From: Centrapalus pauciflorus | Taxonomy: Eukaryota; Streptophyta; Magnoliopsida; Asterales; Asteraceae | Assembly (NCBI GenBank): GCA_020465985.1 | Contig: JAANYP010004839.1 | Location: forward strand, 267,827 to 331,826 | Direction: 5' to 3' | Length of the DNA stretch: 64,000 nt | Part shown: positions 34,849 through 45,759 of the stretch, piece by piece | How positions within the stretch are numbered: position 1 is the stretch's first letter | Layout: the number at the start of each line of letters is the position of its first letter | Translations under genes and position numbers: made by a program | Notes under the pieces: generated by a model | Database searches by the model: none | Told to the model about the DNA's origin: nothing | Seen by the model: the letters and a program-made list of their open reading frames with translations, nothing else

Positions 34849-35492
34849 TGTTGGTACACCATGTGTGATGATAGTAGTCTAAGTGATCCTACATTGTGGT
34901 TTAGCAAGTGTTTGTTATATATGTTTATATATGGTTGATAGTTATTATTGTTTGTGTGTTTGAACTTAATGTAACGTATTACAAGAAGTTCAAACATAAA
35001 GATCAAAGATAAAATCAATCATAAGGTAAAAACATAAGTTTCAATACTAAGTTGAGTATGTGAAATAGTATATTCGAATTATATAAGGTTTGACATTCGA
35101 ATCTCTGTCAGATTCGAATGTAGACCTAGATTCGAAGCTAGGCAGATTCGAGAGTGTCTATGAGGACAAACTCGAATGGGCCTTGGGCCAGATTCGAGTT
35201 TGGACCATAACAGACTCGAATTAGCCTCTATAATTAGGGATAGACTCGATTAATTATTAGACTTTTTGCAGAATTCGAGAGTGATTAAGCAAAAGGCGAT
35301 CTCGAGTTTATCATCAGTGTTAGTGCCGTTTCGGAGAGAATAAGTTCGTAGGATCGTTCGTGTGTCGTTTGTTCAGCCTCTGATAGTCTCCGTGTTTCTG
35401 ATCGAGAGTTGTTTCCGTCTACCCGTTAACGAGGATTCCGCACTCGTTGACGGTTCCGCGTCTAGATAGATCTCGTAGTGGTAGACCTTACA
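34849..35492 (+). repeat. 3' LTR of Copia-A
   Basis: TGTTGGTACACC to GACCTTACA, 644 bp. By eye it differs from the 5' LTR at about 13 positions, three of them in the first 45 bases. Confidence 0.95.
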
Positions 35493-35836
35493 ACTTTGTC
35501 AGTTAACTCTGCCAATTAGTTTGCCAGAAATTCCAATTCAACAACTGAACCTACATACAAAGTCAGTTTTTTCCCCACTATATTTGTTCTACTACAATAA
35601 TTCATTGTAAGCGAATGTGATGAACAAAACTTATATTAATGTACCTTGTACGAACTTTGTGCTACTAAAATGAACCTCCTAAAAATAAAATGGCATATTA
35701 GAAAGTTGAGATTTGGGATGCATAATTTGAAGAGATGGTGGGAGGTGGAGTTGAGTTTTACCACAGTTGGAATGGAAAGATGAAAGCTCAATACATCCAG
35801 AACTTGATGCTCCATGTGAAGCACCTCACACATAAA
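35493..35836 (-). pseudogene. A-type cyclin gene fragment (three exon pieces)
   Basis: Minus strand. Piece 1 (35833-35762) reads EVLHMEHQVLDVLSFHLSIP, matching the start of the C-terminal cyclin box of plant CYCA proteins. After an intron ending TATTTTTAG, piece 2 (35678-35645) reads RRFILVAQSSYK before a GTACAT donor. After an intron ending GTATGTAG, piece 3 (35550 leftward) reads SVVELEFLAN, a TAA stop, then LAELT, the conserved CYCA segment with a Tyr codon lost. Copia-A inserted just after this. The K-T-F-L residues before RRF are missing, so this is a broken or captured gene, not a working cyclin. No further cyclin sequence is seen beyond the insertion. Confidence 0.7.
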
Positions 35837-36038
35837 CCTTAGTCATAATCTTAAAATTCCCATACTAAGTTCCACGATATGAAATAGTAGCTTGTTTATT
35901 AACCTACTTGAATTGGACATAGATATTATGTCCGACTGTTCAAATTCGAGTCTAAAAATGAACGCAAAACACGGTAAAAAAAGATAGAAGCAGTTAATGT
36001 GTATCCTTAGAAGTAGCAACTACCAGCAAGTGATTTAC

Positions 36039-36123
36039 CTCTTTTCTAATGTAGGTGCATTTGGTGATGAAACAGAAGTCTTCAACACGTGGGGCACAAA
36101 ATTCTTCATACTTTCTTTAAGCC
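36039..36123 (-). pseudogene. Single exon-like piece, unidentified gene
   Basis: On the minus strand, 85 bases between ATTATAG and GTAAATC are open and read ...ESMKNFVPHVLKTSVSS... then NAPTLEK. Both splice borders are canonical. It is not part of the cyclin homology that follows on the same strand, and I do not recognise it. Confidence 0.4.
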
Positions 36124-36430
36124 CTATAATAAAAAAGGACATACAGCAGATTCTCGTAATGAATTAAATAATTATTCTAATCAACTGTATAATAAGATGG
36201 ATGCAAGTGAAACTTGACTATGAAAGGTGGATCCTTTGATTCATTTCTATCAAGATCTTTGCGACAAAGGTGGAACCATGTTTATTGGAAAACACAAGAA
36301 ACAGTATTTAAGATTTCAATAATCTTCAATCTTTAAATGCAGTAAAATGAAATAGCAATGTTGATTGTTCAGTCCATGGCATCATTTGTTGGTGTCTTGC
36401 TCGCATACCTCCCTGTCTACAAAACAAAGG

Positions 36431-36616
36431 TCAGGGTAAAAAGTTTTGGATCAATTCCTTTTCCAATTTTTCTGCATCATTTATCAGGGTTGTGACCTGA
36501 AACATCTCTCCATCACCTTCACAGTCGCTAGTGGTGATGATCGGAAAATATAAAGCATCAAGAACTCTCCTAGATCTAGATAGTAGTAATAGAGATATAC
36601 TAAAATGGATCTTCAA
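36431..36616 (-). pseudogene. Exon-like open stretch, unidentified gene
   Basis: A minus-strand open stretch reads RVLDALYFPIITTSDCEGDG, then EMFQVTTLINDAEKLEKELI before a stop. A possible exon 36569-36497 lies between an AG and a CAG|GTCACA donor. Codon pattern looks coding but the family is unknown. With the cyclin and the pieces at 20161-21308 it forms a cluster of gene fragments in one orientation. Confidence 0.3.
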
Positions 36617-37734
36617 AATGCAAATACCTCAAATAATACCGAATGAAACAAAGCTACCAAACATAAGGTTATTGAATCAAAAAACGTGTAAAGTCGTGTG
36701 TGTGCTGTAGGAAACATATCAATCTATGCTACAACACCTTACAATCATATGAAAACAAATCATCTCAAGCTTCAAGAAAGTTCCTAACTCAAAATAAATA
36801 TTAAAATAGTTTCTTATGCCATATAAACATGAGAAACTATTGCTCAACTTGATCAAGTCGAATTGCTCAATAAAAGCACAAAACATTTGTAGCCCTATTA
36901 CATCTGAACTTTTTTAAAACACATTTGGAACCAAGAACTGATTCTAACTCAATATTAAGACCTAAGTTTGGGACCAAAAGCCACCAAGAACATCTGGACT
37001 GACTTTTAAATCAGAGATGAAAAATAGATGAGATGAAAGAGAACCTGATCGATAAAATTGAAACCCACCTTCACACCATATCACCCATTTGAATCTGAAA
37101 CCAAAACCCACTAAGGACACCATCTCACACATATTGAAACCCATTTTTATATGAGAGAGAAACCCACCTTCACACAAAATCTGTTGTTTGAACATGAGAT
37201 GGAATGAGAGAGACGACTATGTTGTGTCGTTAAAGAGCGTTATGCCTGTGGTGGAGGGAGACGAGAAGGGTGACTCATGGCGCCAGTGCTCGAAGAGGCA
37301 GTGTGGGAGACGGCAATGGCACGGAGAGTCAAAAACGTATTGTCAAAGAAGAGTATTTGGGGTTGCACAAAGTGGGTTGCTATCAACGGGCGGTGTGGAA
37401 AGATGATAGTATGAATAGATCAAGTATTGGAAGGTTAAGGGTTCAACAGCGAGAAGTCGGCTTAGGGAAGAGGAAGAGGTGTGTTGGGAAAGCAACAAAA
37501 CGTGACGTTACAACAAATCTGCAGGTTTGATACTTTTGCGTTATCGATTTGTACCCACTGCATGTTAGTATGTAACTCTTAAAATTCAAGATGAATGCAT
37601 TATATGATTGTACCTTATGCAATGTCTGTTGTTTTTATTACCTTTGAACTAAATGTTTTATATAGTAGTAAAGATATATGGAATATTCCAAAAAAAAATC
37701 CATGATTATATATTTTATAATATGAATTTTCAAA
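36617..37734. other. Non-coding or unassigned host-derived sequence
   Basis: AT-rich sequence, then (37180-37530) a purine-rich, higher-GC stretch with open frames on the plus strand but no recognisable motif. GAAACCCACCTTCACAC occurs twice (near 37063 and 37150). No gene is supported. Confidence 0.35.
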
Positions 37735-38357
37735 AAGACAAGATTGCTTTTCTGCATAAGTCTGACAAATCAGGCTTTGTCCATTTGCTGTAGAATCTTT
37801 GTCTTTTTCTTTTTGTCTCTATCGTCCACAGCTTTACCTTAAACAGGAATGTCAACTTGGGACATTTATTCCTTCTAGTAATGCTATTTTGATATAAGAA
37901 ATGGTCTCTCACCCATTTCAGATATCCTCTTTGTCTTCATGCTTCAAAACAGCTTTAGAAGAACTAATAGTTTCTGATTTTTCCACTTTGTCTTGAGTTG
38001 TAGACTGATCTTTACGTTCAATACTTTGTATGAGGACATGAAAACAAATTCTATAACGTGTAAAACATGTTCACAAAGAACAGAATACACAACTAAGTCA
38101 AAACTGCTCAACAGACATGAACAACTTAGACAGATTCTGTCAAACCTGTCCAACAATTATGGACAACTTTGACAAACTGTCAAGTTACAACTAATGCAAC
38201 AGTGTAAACAGACTTAGGCTGATTTTGCAAATCACATATCATGTTTGATTTGAGGCATTAAAATCCTTTATATCTCCCGCTAAGTGTATCAAACGAGTTT
38301 GATTAGCAATCTCCCCCTATGATATAGAACATGTTTGATTGAGGCCTTTTTGTGCCT

Positions 38358-38360
<3 letters not shown>
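37735..38360 (-). mobile_element. Minus-strand Copia relic
   Basis: On the minus strand the sequence starts TGTTAGGCACAAAAAGGCC at the microsatellite edge (38362), similar in form to the LTR start at 4597, and holds an AGGGGGAGATTG purine tract near 38310. Lower coordinates have a Lys/Ser/Glu-rich decayed coding texture (KDQSTTQDKVEKSE). Boundaries and family are uncertain. Confidence 0.35.

Positions 38361-38438
<78 letters not shown>
38361..38438. repeat. (AT)n(GT)n compound microsatellite
   Basis: About 40 bases of AT followed by about 37 bases of GT, directly readable. Confidence 0.95.
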
Positions 38439-38440
<2 letters not shown>

Positions 38441-38548
38441 GGAACGATTTAAGAAAAATCCATAATGTATCAACGAATCAAGGAACCATTTTATAACCAT
38501 TGGATCAAGTGATGCATCATGCGAGAATCATGATGCATCATGAAGGAA

Positions 38549-38578
38549 TGTTGGATACAAATATAAATAGAGATGAAC
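38549..38578 (+). repeat. First part of family-3 Copia 5' LTR
   Basis: TGTTGGATACAAATATAA starts here and runs into the Copia-B insertion; it continues at 49355 after the duplicated TGAAC. Together with 49355-49630 it makes an LTR of about 305 bp leading to a primer site at 49631. The start was chosen from the TGTTGGA form of Copia LTRs. Confidence 0.5.
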
Positions 38579-39241
38579 TGTTGGGAAATAGTCTAAGTAG
38601 TTCAAGCTATTAGTTAGACTTCTCAAACTGTTAGTAGAATTTATATGTAAATACAAAGTTCATGCTGTTATTTGAAGAATCTCGAGCTGCTAGTGTAAAA
38701 GTTCAAGCTGCCAGAGTAAATCAACTCAAGCTGCACTGTTCAAGTTGTCAAGTGATTCAAGCTGCTCAACAGTTTCATAAACAGAAAGTGCTGATTTTCA
38801 GGAAAAGATATCTACACGAAGATTCCAGCATATCTACTATCAGAGAAGTCATAGTCCTTCAAGGAAACAAATCAAGAAGCAATATAAATACATAGAATAG
38901 GTCTTTCTATTGTATAGGAGTTTTCTGCGTATTCAAGTTTGTAATTGCTTTTTGTTTGAGTTTCCATAAGCCTCTAAGGTTGTAAAACCCTAAGAACAAT
39001 TTGTGTTCTTCGTCTAATCAAACAGATTAGAGGTGATTGTATTCATTGAAGTCAGCAATACAAGCAGTTTTGATTATTACTTGTGTTTATTTGATATTGA
39101 TTCTATAAGCTTTTGTTCAAAATAATTAAGTGTTATTCCGCAAACTTCTTCGTTAAACTTTGATTCAAAGCAAGATTATTGATTTATACTCTGATAAATT
39201 CAAATCAGTTAGTCTTGGTTAATTAGTTTCAGATCCTGACA
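38579..39241 (+). repeat. 5' LTR of Copia-B
   Basis: TGTTGGGAAATAG to GATCCTGACA, 663 bp. It carries repeated TCAAGCTG-type motifs (38600-38790), a TATAAATA box at 38883-38890 and a 77-codon open frame (38662-38895) also open in the 3' LTR, of unknown meaning. Confidence 0.95.
38883..38890 (+). promoter_or_regulatory. TATA box in Copia-B LTR
   Basis: TATAAATA, conserved in the 3' LTR near 48991. Likely promoter element of the genomic RNA; the start site is not determined. Confidence 0.5.
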
Positions 39242-39243
39242 AG

Positions 39244-39256
39244 TGGTATCAGAGCC
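39244..39256 (+). promoter_or_regulatory. Primer binding site, Copia-B
   Basis: TGGTATCAGAGCC two bases after the LTR, matching initiator-Met tRNA. Confidence 0.92.
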
Positions 39257-39316
39257 ACAGGTCGTTCTTTGTTTTTCAAAGTCGAAAGCTTTCTTTTATA
39301 TTTTTAATCTTTTGCA

Positions 39317-41974
39317 ATGGAATTTGATAATAGCAGCAGTGGATCTGGGCAAGGACTCAAAGTGCCTATGCTCAAGCCCACTGAGTTTGAGATGTGGAAA
39401 CTCAGGATTCAAAAGCATATTCAATTCATTGATTATGCCATATGGGAAGCTGTTGATTTTCCTCCTGTAGTTGATCCAGAACTTGATGATGAGGGAAAAC
39501 CAGTCAAAACTCCTCCAAAAACTGAACTTGAAAGAAAGGCTAGAATGAATGAAGTGAAAGCTCTTACACTTTTACAAATAGCATTTCCTAATGCTTATCA
39601 ACATCAGTTCAAAAGGTTTTATACTGCTCATTCTCTTTGGAATGCTTTAGAGAAAAGATTTACTGGTAATGCCAGTACCAAGAGAAATCAAAAGGATCTT
39701 TTGAAACAGCAGTATGAGAACTTTTCTGGTGGCAAGAATGAAAACCTTACTCAAATCTTTGACAGGTTCAACAAACTGATCAGTGAACTGGAAAGTGCAA
39801 AAGTCAGCCTGGATCAAGATGAGGTCAACAGAAAGTTTCTCAGATCTCTTGGAGAAGAATGGACAGTTTATGCTGCACAATGGAGAACAAAAGACACTCT
39901 TGATGAAATAGAACAGGATGATCTGTACAACAGTCTGAGAGTGTTTGAGACTGAGATTGACACTAAAAAGAAATCTCTTTCTTATAATCACAATACTGCT
40001 CTTCTGTATTCTGAAAAATCTAATGGTAGTGATTCCTTTTCAGGAGCTGATGGCAACTCTGCTGAAACTCACTATGAGGCCTTTGTAGCCAATGATGGAC
40101 TGTTTGCTTTAAATGTTGAAGATCTAGAACAGATTCATCCAGATGATCTTGAAGAGATGGATTTGAAGTGGCAACATGCAATGCTGACCATGAGAGCCAA
40201 AAGGTTTCATAAAAGAACTGGCAGGAGCAACTTTCAAGCCAGAACAGAAGGCAAACCAGCTTTTGATAAGTCAAAAGTTGAGTGTTACAAATGTCATAAA
40301 CTTGGTCACTTTGCCAGAGAATGCAGATCTCAAAGTCAACAATCATCAAGGACTCAACAGGCTAATTAGGCTTCATCATCACAAGCACTTGTCTCTCAAG
40401 AAGACAATGTGTTTGACTGGAGTGATCAGACAGAGGAAGAGTTTCAAAACCAAGCTCTAATGGCAGAAACATCAAATGTCTCCTCCACTGACCTACCATC
40501 TGAGGTAAATTCTAAACTCTGCTCTCAATCATGCAAAAATATGGTTAAAAAGTACAGAGACCAAAATGAGAGCATGTGCAAAACCCTAGCTAAGATGGAA
40601 GAGAGGAGATATGAATACATGCAAGCCATAGAAGATCTTGAAAAACAGATCAATGACTATAAGGATAATGAGATTCAAATGGGACATGATAGAACATATC
40701 ATGAGTGGGAGAAAAATGAGCTAAATAAGAAAATAGAATCCCTTAATAAAAAGATAGAAGAGACTGAACAAAAGGTGTTAGAGGCTAATAAGAAACTAGA
40801 ATCTGTAAATATAGATCTAGGTAACTTCAAATTGGCTAATCAAAAGCTAGAACACCTAATGGAAGTCCAATTTAAAGATAGGGTAAAATCTCATGTTAAT
40901 CCCAAAGAAGGCATAGGCTACAGGGCTACTCCAACTCCATACAACAACAAATACATTCATCCAATGAGTGAAGTTGCTGATAGACTTGTCAATGAACCAC
41001 TAGATGAGTCTATGACTATTGTAGATCCTATCCTTGATAACAGTCCTGAATCAAAAGAAGATCAGATTCAAAATAGAGACTGTGAATGTCTAGCAGTTGA
41101 GAAAGACCACAAAACAATGAGTGCACCTATAGAAATCCAAGTCCTCAGTAAGAAAGGAAAAGAGAAGATGAGTGTATGCAATACTGCTCCACAAGTTTCT
41201 GTACATTCTAACTGTAACACTGCATCTTCTTCAAAGAATAATAAAAGGGGTAAAAATGTTCCAGTCTGCACATGCCAAAAGCATGGAGTTCAAAAATTTC
41301 CCAAACAACAGCAGGTAAGGGAAAATCAGAGGAACAAGAAACAGAAATTGTCAAATAAATCTGGTTCTCCAATTCAAACAGTCAAAAGGTGTTTTCACTG
41401 TGGAAGGAAGAATCACTTGGCGAAGGATTGTTTTTATAAACCAGCTGTTGCAAAATAGACTGTGCTTCATAAAAAGTCAAGTCCTACTCATGTAAAAAAC
41501 TCAAAGGCCAAACCTTCTGCTACATCAGTTCCAAAGAAAACAGTTGATCACAGGTTTTCAAAAGTTTGTAAAAAACAGTCCACACACCAAAAACAAGTTT
41601 TGGCAAAGCCTAAATTAAGTTTTAAACAAATATGGTGTGTCAAAGACAAATCTAAAGATCAAACTACTGATGCAAAAGATCAGACTGTTAGTGCAAAATC
41701 TGAAGCTGTTATTGCAAAGTTTGAAGCGGTTAGCACTACAATCACAGGTCAAACTGCTAAGCATCAATCTGGAACTGCTAATGAATCATCTGAGACTGTT
41801 AGAAGAAAAGATGATCAAAATACCTGGATACCTCATATAATCACTAAATACTCTCCAAAGACTCCATCAGTAGATCTCACTAAATATAAGAAGTCAAAAA
41901 CAATATTTAGTTATGTCAATGCACAAGGTCAGCCCAAAACCATTTTGGTTTGGGTTTACTCAAATACTGACTAA
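39317..41974 (+). pseudogene. gag: Gag polyprotein, Copia-B (two TAG stops)
   Basis: One frame of about 885 codons starting MEFDNSSSGSGQGLKVPMLK, with TAG at 40367-40369 and 41456-41458. Copia-type Gag (UBN2-like) comes first: FEMWKLRIQKHIQFIDYAIW, LWNALEKRFTGNA, DLLKQQYENFSG, EEMDLKWQHAMLTMRAKRF. An intact CCHC knuckle follows (CYKCHKLGHFAREC, near 40283), then a coiled coil of about 130 residues (LNKKIESLNKKIEETEQKV) and a second intact knuckle (CFHCGRKNHLAKDC, near 41391). The tail ends TILVWVYSNTD before TAA. Both TAGs could derive from CAG. Confidence 0.92.
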
Positions 41975-41990
41975 GCTTTTATTTGTGCAG
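41970..41990 (+). promoter_or_regulatory. Splice-acceptor-like gag/pol junction, Copia-B
   Basis: The Gag stop lies in ACTAAG, followed by CTTTTATTTGTGCAG ending at 41990 and then protease sequence in another frame. Same order as at 26204-26226 in Copia-A. Confidence 0.45.
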
Positions 41991-43156
41991 GGCAACCACA
42001 GGTCACCTCATAAAAGAAGATGGCATTTGGACAGTGGATAATCTAGGCACATGACAGGCAATTCTGAGTGCTTGTCAAATTTCAAAGGCTTTGATGGAGG
42101 ATTTGTTGCATTTGGAGGCAACTCAAAAGGAGGTAAGGTTACAGGTAAAGGTACTGTTAATGCAGGCAACATGATTTTCAATGATGTTTTGTATGTTAAC
42201 AGCTTAAGTATAATTTATTAAGTGTCTCTCAAATATGTGACAAACAAAATATTGTTTTGTTTACAGATTCTGTGTGCATTGTTCTTTCAAAAGATTTCAA
42301 AATTCCTGAAAATCTTGTTTTACTAAGAACACCATGAAAGGACAATCTCTACTGTTTGGACACAGATATTTTATCCAAATCAAATACTTTAAGCTGTTTG
42401 ATATCCAAAGCATCATCCAATGAGTCTGCTCTTTGGCATCGAAGGATGTGTCACATGAACTTCAAGTCCATGAATGTTTTAGTCAAAAAGAATCTGGTAA
42501 GAGGCTTACCACAAAAGGAGTTCATATGTGATGATCATTGTGTAGCATGTCTTAAAGGCAAGCAACACAAAACTTCTCATAAGGCCAAAGAAGTAAATTC
42601 AATCTCATCTGCTCTTCAGTTGATTCATATGGATCTATTTGGTCCAACATCTGTTTTGAGTTTAAATAAAAGGTCTTACTGTTTAGTTATTGTTGATGAT
42701 TTCACAAGATTTACTTGGGTTTACTTTCTTAGGTCTAAAGATGAAACTGCTGAGCTAGTTAAGTCTTTTATTCTTAAGATAGAAAACCAATCCAACTCAA
42801 AAGTTAAGGTGATAAGATCAGACAATGGAACTGAATTTAAAAATCACATTTTAAACAGTTTTTGTGAGTCCAAAGGTATTGCTAGACAATATAGTGCACC
42901 AAGAACACCACAGCAAAATGGTGTAGCTGAATGAAAGAACAGAACATTAATTGAGGCTGCTAGAACAATGTTAGCTGATTCAAATCTGCCAATGACTTTC
43001 TGGGCAGAAGCTGTTAATACAGCCTGTTATGTTCTGAATAGGGTTCAGGTTGTTCAATCTAAAGGGAAAACTCCTTATGAGTTATTCCATAATAGAAGTC
43101 CCCTAATAGCCTTTTTCAAGTCTTTTGGATGTCCATGTACTATTTCTTCATACTAA
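41991..43156 (+). pseudogene. Protease and integrase, Copia-B
   Basis: Protease site HLDSG is followed immediately by TAA (42039-42041), then SRHMTGNSECL. A frameshift near 42205 and a TGA near 42336 follow. The zinc module is LWHRRMCHMNFKSMNVLVKK with CVACLKGKQHK. Integrase core: LIHMDLFGP (D), VIRSDNGTEFKN (D) and QQNGVAE (E), then a TGA (42932-42934). A one-base shift in a T-run near 43144 breaks the link to RT. Confidence 0.9.
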
Positions 43157-45419
43157 GACTCACTTAGGTAAGTTTGAAAGTAAGGCTGAAGAAGGATTCT
43201 TTGTAGGATACTCAAATCAAAGCAAAGCCTATAGAGTATATAACAGTGTGTCTAAAACCATTGAAGAAACTGCCAATGTTGAATTTAATGAAAATACTGC
43301 AAATGTCAAAGGCACTGGTCCTGATTGGTTGTTTGATTTAGATTCACTAACAAATTCTCTGAGCTTTGTTGAGTATACTACAGAAGCTGATGCAAACAGG
43401 ATTGAAGCTGTCAATGCAAATTCTCATGCTGGTAGCACAAATAATCAAGTTGTTGGCACAAAGTTTCAAACTGCTGCAGATTCAAACAATTGGGATGAGT
43501 ATACAATCTTACCACTTCTGTCTTGTGACCCTCCAGGGGTTCTAAATGCTCAACATGGTTCAAATCCAGACACTGAAGTGCATCTCCCAAGTCCTAAGAG
43601 AACAGCCCCAACACAAAGGGAAACAGTCCCAGATTCAAGTCAAGCTGTTCCAGAAGCTGAACCATCCACTGGTCCTGATGGAGATGATACAAATCTTGGA
43701 TCCTCCTTTCAGACAGATAGAGAGCCTACACTCAGGGTTCATAAGTATCATCCTCTCAATCAAATAATGGGTGATCCACGAACACCTGTGCAAACAAGGA
43801 AAATGGTTCAAAATGAGACTGTTGCTTCTGAACAAGCAGTTCCTCAATTTAGTCTAGCTGTTTTTGAACATGCCTGTTTTATGTCTCAGCTAGAACCTAA
43901 AAAGGTATCAGAAGCTTTGAAAGATTCATCCTGGATTGAGGCAATGCAAGAAGAGCTTCTACAGTTCAAGATTCAGAATGTATGGACACTGGTTGATCTT
44001 CCTAAAGGAAAGAGAGCAATTGCTACAAGATGGGTGTTCAGAAACAAGAAAGATGAGAGAGGGATAGTCATCAAGAATAAAGCAAGGCTAGTCGCTCAAG
44101 GGTACACTCAAGAAGAAGGCATAGATTATGATGATGTATTTGCTCCATTGGCAAGAATTGACGCCATCAGACTATTTTTGGCCTATGCAAGCTTCAAAGG
44201 TTTTAAAGTGTATCAAATGGATGTGAAGTCTGCTTTTCTATATGGGACAATTGAAGAAGAGGTCTATGTATGTCAACCTCCTGGTTTTGAGGACTACAAG
44301 TATCCAGACAGGGTCTACAAGTTAGACAAGGCTCTTTATGATCTCCATCAAGCTCCCAGAGCATGGTATGACACTCTGTCATCATACCTTCTACAGAATG
44401 GGTTCAAGAGAGGCACTTTGGACAAAACACTTTTCACTAAGTCCATCAAAGCTGAGATTCTGCTTGTCCAAATCTATGTTGATGACATCATATTTGGCTC
44501 AACAAATGATTGTTTGTGCAAAGAGTTTGAGGCTTTAATGCACAAAAAGTTTCAAATGAGTTCAATGGGAGAACTAACTTTCTTTCTAGGATTGCAGGTC
44601 AAGCAGCAGCCCACTGGTCTCTTCATAAGTCAATCAAAGTATGTGAAAGACATACTGGAAAAGTTTGGGTATCAAGACACAAAAGTTGCAAGCACCCCAA
44701 TGGATCCTCACAAGCAGCTCCATACAGACAAAGATGGCATAGATGTGGACATTCATTTATACAGATCTCTTATAGGATCACTTATGTATCTAACATCTTC
44801 TAGACCTGATATTATGTTTGCTGTCTGTGTGTGTGCTAGGTTCCAATGCTCTCCAAAGGATTCTCATTTGGTTGCTGTTAAGGGAATCTTTAGATATCTC
44901 AAAGGCCAACCACATTTAGGCCTATGGTATCCCAAAGACTCTCCTTTTGAACTAACAGCCTACTCTGACAGTGACTATGGTGGATGCAACATTGACAGAA
45001 AATCCACAACTGGTGGATGTCAATACTTAGGAGCCAGACTGGTCTCTTGGCAATGCAAAAAGCAGACAACTGTTTCCACCTCATCCACTGAAGCAAAATA
45101 TGTAGCAGCTGCAAGCTGTTGCTCCCAGGTAATGTGGATTCAAAATCAATTGGGAGACTATGGTATGAACTTCTTATCCACTCCTATTTACATTGACAAT
45201 TCAAGTGCAATCAACATTGTACAAAACCCAGTGAAATTCCCAAAAACCAAGCATATAGACATCAGATTTCACTTTATAAGGGATTGTAATGAAAAGAAGT
45301 TAATCCAAGTTACCAAAATACATACTGATGATCAGTTAGCTGATCTATTTACAAAACCTTTTGATATAGGAAGGTTCACTTTCGTGGTATCAAATATTGG
45401 TATGGTAAACATGGATTAA
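43125..45419 (+). pseudogene. Reverse transcriptase and RNase H, Copia-B
   Basis: An uninterrupted frame of 764 codons, internal part of the broken polyprotein. Integrase tail (LGKFESKAEEGFFVGYS), acidic/Pro linker, then RT: WIEAMQEELLQFKIQNVWTL, ATRWVFRNKKDERG, YQMDVKSAFLYG and VQIYVDDIIFGST (DD intact). RNase H: LTAYSDSDYGGC, STSSTEAKYVAAASCCSQ and IYIDNSSAINIVQNPVKF, ending LFTKPFDIGRFTFVVSNIGM. The RNase H catalytic Glu is present; the usual EAE reads EAK, so one neighbouring residue differs. Confidence 0.93.
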
Positions 45420-45759
45420 TTTGTTTTCATTATTATCTAATTTATATGCTTCTTTAAGGGGGAGTCACGGTTTCATTAAAAGATGCCTATGTTTCAACTA
45501 ACAGCTTGAGTATTTTCTCAAGCTGCGAGTTCATTTTCTCGGACTGTTAGTTTTTCACTTGATCTGTCAAAGTGTGCAGGGTAATTTGGTAATTTCTTAA
45601 ATGTGTGCGCGGGACCCAACCTTTTCAAAACCTTTAAAGGTCCCAGTTTCGTTCAGTTGTAACTACCAGTTACAAAATTTCATACCACGGCCTTCTTTTC
45701 TCTCTGAACGATTCACACACTCTCTTCTTTGCAACCCTAAAACCTCCGTTTAATCTTCA
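45420..45759 (+). promoter_or_regulatory. Spacer with polypurine copy and 5'-UTR-like sequence before the extra ORF, Copia-B
   Basis: Directly after pol lies AAGGGGGAG (45456-45464), a copy of the terminal polypurine tract. Next come TCAAGCTG and related motifs (45500-45550), then from 45630 a stretch resembling a plant promoter/5' UTR: TTTAAA, CT-rich runs (TTCTTTTCTCTCTG) and AACCCTAAAACC, a telo-box-like element, just before ATG 45760. This may allow separate expression of the extra ORF. Inference from composition only. Confidence 0.4.

Larger units (their letters stand above)
22074..35492 (+). mobile_element. Copia-A: 13.4-kb Sirevirus-like Copia with extra ORF
   Basis: A complete Ty1/copia element with two 644-bp LTRs and the 5-base target duplication ACTTT (22069-22073 and 35493-35497). 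Order: LTR, primer site, leader with TTCGA-type repeats, gag, coiled-coil/second-knuckle region, protease-integrase, RT-RNase H, 2.2-kb spacer, extra ORF, polypurine tract and LTR. About 13 differences between LTRs (by eye, about 2%) indicate a fairly recent insertion. It lies in a cyclin-A-like exon. Several stops and frameshifts make it defective. The Sirevirus assignment is inferred from size, coiled-coil Gag, post-pol ORF and repeated polypurine tracts. Confidence 0.95.

Noticed and set aside
22074..35492. Copia-A as an intact autonomous element
   Set aside because: Despite a target duplication and young LTRs it has stops at 23496, 24252, 25061, 25220, 25739, 27271 and 32764 and at least three frameshifts.
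37188..37530. Overlapping plus-strand frames as a host gene
   Set aside because: Two overlapping frames with no recognised motif; higher GC alone explains their openness.
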